From: Elusimicrobiota bacterium | GTDB taxonomy: Bacteria; Elusimicrobiota; Elusimicrobia; Elusimicrobiales; UBA9959 | Direction of reading: 5' to 3' | Assembly (NCBI GenBank): GCA_003500765.1 | Contig: DNQL01000270.1 | Coordinates: 1-6,555, forward strand | Length of the DNA stretch: 6,555 nucleotides | In this document: one piece after another, positions 1 to 5,595 of the stretch | How positions within the stretch are numbered: position 1 is the stretch's first letter | How the letters are laid out: every line of letters starts with the position of its first letter | Notes under the pieces: model-generated | Seen by the model: only the letters and a program-made list of their open reading frames with translations | What the model was told of the DNA's origin: nothing | The model's database searches: none | Made by a program: the position numbers and the translations under genes

Positions 1-978
1 GGCCGTCTCCATGGAGACCGGCCGGCCGGAAGCCAGCGCCCCGGCGACCGCCGCGTCGAAGCCCGTGCCGCCGAAGAGATCTGCCACCTTGCTCCCGACC
101 GCCTTATCCGGGGCCACGCCGGTCAGCCTGCCGGCGGCGGAGTTCATAGCCTTTATGGTCCCGTCGGGGCCGGTCAGGACCAGGCCCTCCGACATGTTCT
201 CGAAAACGGCTTCCAGTTCCCCGGTACGCGCGGCGAGTTCTCCCATGCGCCGGGAAAGCTCTTCCGCCATGGAGTTGAGCGTCTGGGCCAGTTTCTTCAG
301 TTCGCCGTAGCCGGCCACGCGCGCGCGGTGGTCCAGGTCCCCGGCGGCGAAGCGCTTGGAGGCGGCGATTATCTCGCCGAAGGGAGCGGAGAGAACCTGT
401 ATGAGCCAGAGCCCGAGCAGGACGGCCAGGGCGGCCGCTATGGCGGACGCCGTCAGCACGCTCTTCCTTATGGAGGACAACTGCTCCTCCACCCCGGAAA
501 ACGGGACCGAGAGGCGTATGACGCCGGCCTGCCGCCCGTTCACCCTGGCGGGGCGCGCGAAATAGAACATCCCTTTGTCCAGCGTGGAAGAATAGCGGCT
601 GGAGTTTTCCGGAGAACCGGCCAGGGCCGCGGCGATCTCCGGCCTGCCGGCGTGGTTGTCCATGCCGGCGGGGTTCCCGCCGGGCATCCCGGAATCGGCC
701 AGCACGGCGCCGTCCATGGCGATGAAAGTGACGCGGTGGCCGAGCCTGGACCCCAGGTCCAGGGCCAGGCGGCGCAACCCGGGGGCGGGACGGCCGGCGA
801 AGCCCGCGAAGGCGAGGCGCTCCTCTATCAGCAGGGACTCCGACGCCAGCGAGGCGCGGAGATTGTCCATGGCCGTCTCCTGCAGCCTTCCCGCGGCCAG
901 CCAGGCCGCCAGCCCCAGCGAGAAAAGCACCAGCGCGAGGCAGGAGGCGACGAGGCGGAACTTGAAGGTCTTGAACAT
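1..978 (-). CDS. PhoR/WalK-type membrane sensor histidine kinase, N-terminal part (cut by left edge)
   Basis: Sensor kinase of a two-component system; it would sense a signal outside the membrane and phosphorylate the regulator encoded just upstream. The window holds 326 residues from the start. They show a short basic N-terminus, TM1 at about 8-29, an extracytoplasmic domain at about 30-172 with the VTFIAMDGAVLADS pattern typical of PhoR/WalK sensors, and TM2 at about 174-196. A HAMP linker follows at about 197-249, with conserved P199 and AAGDLDHR, and a PAS domain begins near 254 (ENMSEGLVLTGPDGTI). The DHp domain with the phospho-accepting histidine and the HATPase domain must lie past the left edge and are not seen. 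The ATG is 10 nt after the regulator's stop, with no clear Shine-Dalgarno, so translation is probably coupled. The ligand is unknown: phosphate is the family precedent for PhoR, but no pst or pho transport gene is visible here. Confidence 0.9.
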   Translation of the reverse strand, partial: MFKTFKFRLVASCLALVLFSLGLAAWLAAGRLQETAMDNLRASLASESLLIEERLAFAGFAGRPAPGLRRLALDLGSRLGHRVTFIAMDGAVLADSGMPGGNPAGMDNHAGRPEIAAALAGSPENSSRYSSTLDKGMFYFARPARVNGRQAGVIRLSVPFSGVEEQLSSIRKSVLTASAIAAALAVLLGLWLIQVLSAPFGEIIAASKRFAAGDLDHRARVAGYGELKKLAQTLNSMAEELSRRMGELAARTGELEAVFENMSEGLVLTGPDGTIKAMNSAAGRLTGVAPDKAVGSKVADLFGGTGFDAAVAGALASGRPVSMETA

Positions 979-988
979 CGGGTCGCGG

Positions 989-1672
989 CTACTCGAAGCG
1001 GTAGCCGAAATTCTTAACGGTTATGATCCGGGCGCCCTCGCCTTTGAGCTTGCGGCGCAGCGTGCCGACATGAACGTCGACCGTGCGCGTCTCTATATCC
1101 AGCGCCGAGTCCATCCCCCAGGCCCTTTCCAGCAGTTCTTCGCGCGAGAGCACCTTCCCCCCCGCGGAGACCAGGGCGCGCAGCAGGATGAACTCCTTGG
1201 CCGTGAGTTCGACGGGCTTTCCTTTTACCGTCACGAGGACCTTGTCGAAGTCTATTTCTAGCGCCCCGTCCTTGAAGCGCGACTGCCCCGCCGCCTTCGC
1301 CGAGGAGCGGCGCAGGACGGCCTTGATCCTGGCGAGCAGTTCCTTGATAGCGAACGGCTTGGTGACGTAGTCGTCGGCGCCCAGTTCCAGACCGACTATC
1401 TTGTCGGTCTCCTCGGACCTGGCCGTCAGCATTATCACGGGGACGGCGGCGGTCTTCTGATCGGCGCGCAGGCGCCTGAGCACCTCGGTGCCGTCCAGGC
1501 CGGGGAGCATGATATCCAGCAGGACCAGGTCGGGGCGTTCCCTGCCGGCGGTCATGGCCGCGCGCCCGCCGTCGCCCTCCACAACCGCGGCGTACCCCTC
1601 CTTGCGGAGGTTGTACTCCAGCATGCGCGAGATATCGCGCTCGTCCTCCACTATGAGTATCTTCTTGGCCAT
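989..1672 (-). CDS. OmpR/PhoB-family response regulator
   Basis: DNA-binding transcription factor switched by phosphorylation, partner of the kinase that follows in the same orientation. The 227 residues are a full family length. The receiver domain (about 3-122) has the acidic pair E9-D10, phospho-acceptor D53 in LVLLDIMLPG, T83 and K105 (YVTKPF), so it is intact. The winged-helix domain (about 130-227) has the usual TAKEF segment, a recognition helix RTVDVHVGTLRRKL at 196-209 and the GYRFE end. The ATG at 1672 is chosen because MAKKILIVEDE is the standard family N-terminus. The only purine-rich stretch (GGGAG) touches the ATG with no spacer, which is wrong for a normal ribosome binding site, and a good promoter ends 8 nt upstream, suggesting a nearly leaderless mRNA. 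PhoB, WalR and similar regulators cannot be told apart from this sequence alone. Confidence 0.95.
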   Translation of the reverse strand: MAKKILIVEDERDISRMLEYNLRKEGYAAVVEGDGGRAAMTAGRERPDLVLLDIMLPGLDGTEVLRRLRADQKTAAVPVIMLTARSEETDKIVGLELGADDYVTKPFAIKELLARIKAVLRRSSAKAAGQSRFKDGALEIDFDKVLVTVKGKPVELTAKEFILLRALVSAGGKVLSREELLERAWGMDSALDIETRTVDVHVGTLRRKLKGEGARIITVKNFGYRFE

Positions 1673-1680
1673 CTCCCAAT

Positions 1681-1709
1681 ATGATACAAACGCGTTTTCA
1701 GGATGGCAA
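1681..1709 (-). promoter_or_regulatory. Sigma-70-type promoter for the response regulator
   Basis: On the minus strand, TTGCCA (1709-1704, 5 of 6 matches to TTGACA) and TATCAT (1686-1681, 5 of 6 to TATAAT) are separated by exactly 17 bp. Transcription would begin about 1673-1676, only a few bases before the regulator's ATG at 1672. The -35 element overlaps codons 54-55 of the small upstream gene. This is a prediction from pattern; no start site has been mapped. Confidence 0.6.
1688..1697. promoter_or_regulatory. Palindrome in promoter spacer, candidate operator
   Basis: AAACGCGTTT is a perfect 10-bp palindrome lying wholly between the -10 and -35 hexamers of the regulator promoter. A dimeric protein bound here would compete with RNA polymerase or distort the spacer. 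No regulator is identified, and a 10-bp palindrome can occur by chance. Confidence 0.3.
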
Positions 1710-1868
1710 GACGGCGGACACCGGCGCGGGCCCGGGGTCGGAAGCGGACGAGAGCTGCTGCGGCTCCGCGGCGAATTCCGCCTCGTTCCAGGGCTCCGTC
1801 CAGGCCAGCGGGCCCAGGAAGAAGGCCAGGGCCGCGGCTGAAGTTTTGAGCATGCAAGAGTCGTTCAT
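1698..1868 (-). CDS. Small exported protein of unknown function (56 aa)
   Basis: A short gene directly upstream of the response regulator, with 25 nt between its stop and the regulator's ATG. It begins MNDSCMLKTSAAALAFFLG. One lysine is followed by a hydrophobic stretch at about 10-23, then a polar, Glu/Ser/Pro/Ala-rich tail without further hydrophobic segments. This looks like a signal peptide, or a single membrane anchor with a short outer tail. No clear AxA cleavage site or lipobox is seen. The start is supported by GGAGG five bases before the ATG, one of the best ribosome binding sites in the window. I recognise no family. Its place ahead of a sensor-kinase pair suggests co-regulation or a role as signal or modulator, which is inference. 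The alternative is a non-functional ORF that happens to carry a promoter. Confidence 0.55.
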   Translation of the reverse strand: MNDSCMLKTSAAALAFFLGPLAWTEPWNEAEFAAEPQQLSSASDPGPAPVSAVLPS

Positions 1869-1888
1869 TTCTGCCTCCGTTGGGTCAT
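1865..1888 (-). CDS. Possible 7-codon leader ORF (MTQRRQK)
   Basis: ATG at 1888 is preceded by AGGGGA (1899-1894) with a 5-nt spacer. The frame reads MTQRRQK and stops at a TGA that overlaps the small gene's start as ATGA. The GGAGG of the small gene lies inside this mini-ORF, so translating it would run a ribosome over that site and could couple or gate expression. The peptide has two adjacent arginines (CGG, AGG) but no run of one amino acid that would indicate classical attenuation. It may be chance. Confidence 0.22.
   Translation of the reverse strand: MTQRRQK
1874..1878 (-). promoter_or_regulatory. Ribosome binding site of the small exported protein
   Basis: GGAGG on the minus strand, with the 5-nt spacer CAGAA before the ATG at 1868. 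It is the main evidence that the 56-residue ORF is translated, and it favours Met1 over Met6, which has no such site. Confidence 0.6.
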
Positions 1889-1916
1889 TTTCGTCCCCTA
1901 TATCCTAGCGCGGCGG

Positions 1917-1946
1917 TGAAAAGCCCCGGCGAAGGCCGTGTAAAAT
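1917..1946 (+). promoter_or_regulatory. Weak candidate promoter for the receiver/PEP-synthase-like gene
   Basis: TAAAAT (1941-1946) matches the -10 consensus at 5 of 6 positions, with a TG just before it. The -35 candidate TGAAAA (1917-1922, 18-bp spacer) matches only 3 of 6. The leader would be about 45 nt and would contain the small hairpin at 1963-1975, but no Shine-Dalgarno. The rest of the 1889-1998 divergent region shows no further gene. Confidence 0.3.
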
Positions 1947-1962
1947 CCGGGCAAAATACGGA

Positions 1963-1975
1963 GCCCCTCGGGGGC
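1963..1975. other. Short GC-rich inverted repeat in the divergent intergenic region
   Basis: GCCCC and GGGGC flank a TCG loop. The stem is only 5 bp and the nearest plus-strand T run (1986-1990) is 10 nt away, so it is a poor intrinsic terminator. It could form in the 5' leader of the plus-strand gene if transcription starts near 1953. Confidence 0.3.
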
Positions 1976-1991
1976 CCGGCGCCTATTTTTG

Positions 1992-1997
1992 TAGAAT
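1992..1997 (+). promoter_or_regulatory. Start-proximal -10-like hexamer (possible leaderless start)
   Basis: TAGAAT (5 of 6 to TATAAT) ends one base before the ATG at 1999. Initiation about 7 nt downstream would fall at the third codon, ATG at 2005, giving a leaderless message starting MMTPRK. No -35 is seen 16-18 bp upstream, so this site is weaker than the one for the response regulator. Confidence 0.25.
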
Positions 1998-1998
1998 T

Positions 1999-4947
1999 AT
2001 GGCCATGATGACGCCTCGCAAGGACCTCCCCGAACACGACCTCGCTTTCAGGGGCTTCGAACAGCTGATGCCCCGCAGGATAAAGAACATCCTGATGGTG
2101 GCCTCTCTTTACGATTCTTTCCTGATAGCCGACGACGAGCGCCTGACCGAGGCGCTGTTCAGCGAGCTGGCCGAGGCCCCGCGCATCACGCGCGTCTCGA
2201 CCGCCGAGGAGGCCGCGCTGAGGCTGGCGACCGGCGACTACGACCTGGTCATCGCGATGGTGCAGCTGGGCGACACCGACATGCGCGAGTTCGCCGCGGG
2301 CATACGCGAGCAGCGCCCCGGCCTGCCGATAGTCCTGCTCTCGTTCAACATGCAGGACGTGCTCAATATCTCGCCGGATACGCGCGCGCTGGTGGACGGC
2401 GTGTTCCTCTGGCACGGCGACACGGCCATCTTCTCGGCCATCATAAACCTGATGGAGGACGCCGTAAACTTCGAGAGCGATTCGAAGGCCGGGGTGCAGG
2501 CGGTGCTGCTGGTGGAGGACAATGTCCGCTTTTATTCCTCCTACCTGCCCGTCATCTATTCCGAGCTGATGAAGCAGACGCAGATCGTGATGGCCGACGA
2601 GCTCAACCCGTCCAAGAAGATGCTGCGGCTCAAGGCGCGGCCCAAGGTGCTGCTGGCCGACAATTTCGACGAGGCGTGGAAGATATACTCCAGGTACAAG
2701 ACCAACCTGCTGGGCGTCATCAGCGACATAGAGTACCCGGTCGGGGAGAAGTGCGACCCGGAGGCGGGCCTGAACCTGGCGCGCCGCATCAAGGAGGAGA
2801 GCCCGGACATGCCGGTGCTGCTGCAGTCGTCCAACTCGGCGATGTCGCGCGCGGCCGGCGAGCTGGGGGCGTCCTTCCTCCACAAATCCTCCAAGGACCT
2901 CGGGCGCCAGCTGCGCGGGTTCATCCTGCGCTACTTCGGCTTCGGCGAGTTCATCTTCTCCGATCCGCAGGGCAACGAGCTGGCCCGCGCGGCCGACCTG
3001 CAGGGAATGATAAAGCTGCTCAAGGCCGTTCCGCTGGACTCCATCTACTATCACGCGGAGCGGAATCACTTCTCCAAGTGGCTGTTCGCCCGCACCGAGT
3101 TCGAGATCGCCTACCATATACGGCCCAAGAGGATATCGGAGTTCCGCGACCGAGAGGAACTGCGCAAGTACCTCATAGAGACGCTCTACCAGTTCGTCCA
3201 CCGCACGCAGCTGGGCACGGTGCTCAAATTCGACCGCAGGCTCTTCGACGACTCCACCCCCTTCGTGAAGATAGGCTCGGGCTCGATAGGCGGCAAGGCG
3301 CGCGGCCTGGCCTTCGTGGACTTTCTGCTCAGCCGCGAGGATTTCAGGGAGAAGTTCCCCGGCGTGGACGTGAAGACGCCCAACACGATAGTGCTGGCCA
3401 CCGATGTCTTCGACTTCTTCATGGAGCAGAACGGCCTGGACGCCCAGCTCAGTGACGGATATTCCAACGAGCGCGTAGCGCAGCTCTTTGAGGCCGCGAA
3501 ACTGCCCGACTTCCTGATAGAGGACCTCAAAGCGATCGTCGCCGCCATAGACGGGCCCATAGCCGTGCGCTCGTCGTCGCTGCTGGAGGATTCCAAGACG
3601 CAGCCCTTCGCCGGCATCTACAAGACCTACATGCTGGCCAACAACCACCCGGACCCGGAGGTGCGGCTGGAGCAGCTGCGCCGGGCAATCAAGTACGTAT
3701 ACGCTTCCACCTTCTCGCGCGAGGCCCGCGCCTACCGCCGCTTCTCTCCCCACCTGCCGGACGAGGAGAAGATGGCCGTCATCATACAGAAGGTGGTGGG
3801 CCGGACCCACTCGGAGGGAGGGCGGCATTACCCGGATTTCGCCGGCGTGGTGCAGTCTTACAACTATTACCCCGTGCCGCCGCTGGAGGCCGAGGAGCCG
3901 ATAGCCCACATCGCGCTGGGACTGGGCAAGACCATAGTGGAAGGGCACAACGCGCTGCGCTTCTCCCCCGCCCACCCGCGCAACCTCCACCAGTTCTCCA
4001 CGATAAAAGACTTCCTGGGCAACTCGCAGAAGAAGTTCGCCGCGCTGGACCTCAAAAAAGCCGGCTCCTCTTTCACCTACGAGAAGGAACCGGACCTGTC
4101 CGTTTTCGGCCTGGACGCCGCGGCCTCCGACGGCACGCTGGAGCTGGTGGGCTCCACCTATTCGCGCGAGAACGACGCGGTGGTGGACAGCCTGTCCGCC
4201 GACGGGCCCAAGCTGGTCACTTTCGCACCGGTCTTAAAGAGCGAGGTCATGCCCCTCTCCGCCCTGCTGGCGGAACTTTCGGACCTGGGAAGCGAAGCGA
4301 TGGGCAGCAATATAGAGATGGAGTTCGCGGGGACCCGCGACCCGGAGACGGGCCGCGCGGATTTCTGCATACTGCAGATGAGGCCGATGGTCTCGCGCAC
4401 GGCCTCGCGCCGGGTGGACCTCTCCGGCGTGGCGCCGGAGAAGGTCATCTGCAGCAGCGGGGCCGCGCTGGGCAACGGGGAGGTCAAGGGCGTGCGCGAC
4501 ATCGTTTATGTCAGGCCGGACGCCTTCTCTCCGGCGCGGACGCGAGATATAGCCGACCAGATAAGCGGCCTCAACCGCCTGCTGCAGGACGAGGGCAGGC
4601 CCTACCTGCTCATCGGCCCCGGCCGCTGGGGCTCCAGCGACCCGTTCCTGGGCGTGCCGGTCAGCTGGCACCAGATCTCCGGCTCACGTGTCATAGTGGA
4701 GGCCAGCTACGGCGATTTCTCGGTGGACCCTTCTTACGGGACCCACTTCTTCCACAACGTGACATCGCTGGGGTTGGGCTACCTGACGATAAATTCTTTC
4801 CGCAAGGACGGGGGGATAAACTGGGAGTGGCTGGAATCCCAGCCGCTGGCCTGCGAGACCGCTTTCGTGCGGCACCTGCGGCTGGAGAAGCCGCTGGACA
4901 TCAGGATAGACGGCTACACGGGCAGGGGCCTGGCCGCGCTGCCCTGA
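1999..4947 (+). CDS. Receiver-fused PEP-synthase-like ATP-grasp protein (PEP/pyruvate-binding domain protein)
   Basis: A 982-residue, probably cytoplasmic, multidomain protein. Residues about 28-150 form a receiver-like fold with the key sites lost: the phospho-Asp position reads M in DLVIAMVQLGD and the Lys region reads LWHGD. Residues about 167-315 form a second receiver that looks functional, with E173-D174, D243 in ISDIEYP, S277 and K296 (FLHKS). From about 425 comes a PEP-synthase/PPDK ATP-grasp domain: GSGSIGGKARG with K433, AVRSSSLLEDS with R524, FAGIY at 537-541, ALGLGKTIVEG, and ILQMRPM as its usual end. The C-terminus has GPGRWGSSDPFLGVPVSWHQ and THFFHN (915-920). It lacks the canonical phosphohistidine motif (GGxTSHAAI) and the PEP-binding barrel, so it is not an ordinary PEP synthase. 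I recall this architecture from Bacteroidetes and deltaproteobacterial proteins without a firm function. It plausibly binds ATP and transfers phosphate under receiver control, substrate unknown. No Shine-Dalgarno precedes ATG 1999; ATGs at 2005 and 2008 are alternatives. Confidence 0.9.
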   Translation: MAMMTPRKDLPEHDLAFRGFEQLMPRRIKNILMVASLYDSFLIADDERLTEALFSELAEAPRITRVSTAEEAALRLATGDYDLVIAMVQLGDTDMREFAAGIREQRPGLPIVLLSFNMQDVLNISPDTRALVDGVFLWHGDTAIFSAIINLMEDAVNFESDSKAGVQAVLLVEDNVRFYSSYLPVIYSELMKQTQIVMADELNPSKKMLRLKARPKVLLADNFDEAWKIYSRYKTNLLGVISDIEYPVGEKCDPEAGLNLARRIKEESPDMPVLLQSSNSAMSRAAGELGASFLHKSSKDLGRQLRGFILRYFGFGEFIFSDPQGNELARAADLQGMIKLLKAVPLDSIYYHAERNHFSKWLFARTEFEIAYHIRPKRISEFRDREELRKYLIETLYQFVHRTQLGTVLKFDRRLFDDSTPFVKIGSGSIGGKARGLAFVDFLLSREDFREKFPGVDVKTPNTIVLATDVFDFFMEQNGLDAQLSDGYSNERVAQLFEAAKLPDFLIEDLKAIVAAIDGPIAVRSSSLLEDSKTQPFAGIYKTYMLANNHPDPEVRLEQLRRAIKYVYASTFSREARAYRRFSPHLPDEEKMAVIIQKVVGRTHSEGGRHYPDFAGVVQSYNYYPVPPLEAEEPIAHIALGLGKTIVEGHNALRFSPAHPRNLHQFSTIKDFLGNSQKKFAALDLKKAGSSFTYEKEPDLSVFGLDAAASDGTLELVGSTYSRENDAVVDSLSADGPKLVTFAPVLKSEVMPLSALLAELSDLGSEAMGSNIEMEFAGTRDPETGRADFCILQMRPMVSRTASRRVDLSGVAPEKVICSSGAALGNGEVKGVRDIVYVRPDAFSPARTRDIADQISGLNRLLQDEGRPYLLIGPGRWGSSDPFLGVPVSWHQISGSRVIVEASYGDFSVDPSYGTHFFHNVTSLGLGYLTINSFRKDGGINWEWLESQPLACETAFVRHLRLEKPLDIRIDGYTGRGLAALP

Positions 4948-4950
4948 CCG

Positions 4951-5595
4951 CTAATCCGCAATATATTTTATTCCTTTCTCCGGATGCCTCATTAGCGGCA
5001 GTTCCCAGAGATCGAGGGACAGGACGTCCCTCATGAAGGCTTTCTTCCCCTCGCGCGACACGGCGTCCCAGTCGTCGGAAACCGGGTCCAGCGCGGCGTC
5101 GAGCAGCGCCCGGCGCAGGTCCTCGTCGAGGTTCTCCCGCAGGTCGTCGAGCAGCGGGCTGAGCGACAATTTCCAGACCCTGCGCCCCTCCTCCCTCTTT
5201 CCGTTACCGTCGCCCGCGGCGCCGTCCGCGGCCGGCGCGCCGCCGGAGATATCGGGCTTGCGCCGGCTGACCACCGCGCGCCAGGGATTGACGCTCACGC
5301 CGTAGAAACGCCAGCGGGTATTGTCGTAGATGTTCCAGCCGGAGAAAGGGTTGAGCTTGCGGTAACCCCTGAGCGAAAAAGGATTGAGGCCGGCCAGATC
5401 GGAAAAATCCCAGCGCAGCGAATAGTCCAGCCCCATCCTGGAGCCGTCCATATCGGTCACCAGGTTGAGCTTCAGCGAACCCTGCGATTGAACGGGGGCG
5501 GTGGACGCCTCCTGCGCGCCGGACGGCGCGGCGGGAAAGAGCAGCGCCAGCGCCAGGACGGCGAGGCTAGAAGCCTTCTTTGGAATAGCGTTCAA
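4951..5595 (-). CDS. Secreted protein of unknown function (214 aa)
   Basis: No family recognised. The N-terminus (MNAIPKKASSLAVLALALLF) is a good signal peptide: two lysines, a hydrophobic core at about 11-22 and a likely cut after A27 (SGA/Q). The mature part has an aromatic, beta-looking region at about 39-112, rich in Trp, Tyr and Phe, with the pentapeptide LNPFS twice (70-74 and 81-85). A Gly/Ala/Asp linker follows at about 117-133, then a charged, probably helical domain at about 140-214 (LLDDLRENLDEDLRRALLDAAL). The start is a TTG at 5595, supported by GAGGGA five bases upstream and by the signal peptide that only this start gives. It overlaps the end of the TPR gene by 29 nt, so co-translation is likely. 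Its stop is 3 bp from the stop of the convergent large gene. The beta-looking region could be envelope-associated, but this is a guess. Confidence 0.75.
   Translation of the reverse strand: MNAIPKKASSLAVLALALLFPAAPSGAQEASTAPVQSQGSLKLNLVTDMDGSRMGLDYSLRWDFSDLAGLNPFSLRGYRKLNPFSGWNIYDNTRWRFYGVSVNPWRAVVSRRKPDISGGAPAADGAAGDGNGKREEGRRVWKLSLSPLLDDLRENLDEDLRRALLDAALDPVSDDWDAVSREGKKAFMRDVLSLDLWELPLMRHPEKGIKYIAD

Noticed and set aside
5..18. Perfect 14-bp palindrome GTCTCCATGGAGAC
   Set aside because: It falls inside the PAS-domain coding sequence and encodes an ordinary stretch (VSMET). No promoter or second copy supports a regulatory role.
328..1017. Long plus-strand open frames over the sensor kinase
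   Set aside because: They run antisense to a well-recognised kinase, are Gly/Arg/Gln-rich, and show no domain or ribosome binding site.
1681..1908. Plus-strand 75-codon open frame across the intergenic region
   Set aside because: It has no ribosome binding site, lies antisense to the better-supported small exported gene and its signals, and has no recognisable feature.
1915..1943. Three TTCACC-like half sites (minus strand TTACAC, TTCGCC, TTCACC) resembling a PhoB-type direct repeat
   Set aside because: The spacings are 10 and 13 bp, not a regular 11, and the half sites differ from each other and from the known Pho box.
1963..1990. Hairpin followed by a T run as an intrinsic terminator
   Set aside because: The stem is 5 bp, the T run is 10 nt away, and no plus-strand gene ends upstream of it.
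1885..3990. A 701-codon open frame on the minus strand
   Set aside because: It lies antisense to the large receiver/ATP-grasp gene, has a Gln/Arg/His/Val-heavy composition with no domain, and is the usual result of GC-rich codon bias on the opposite strand.
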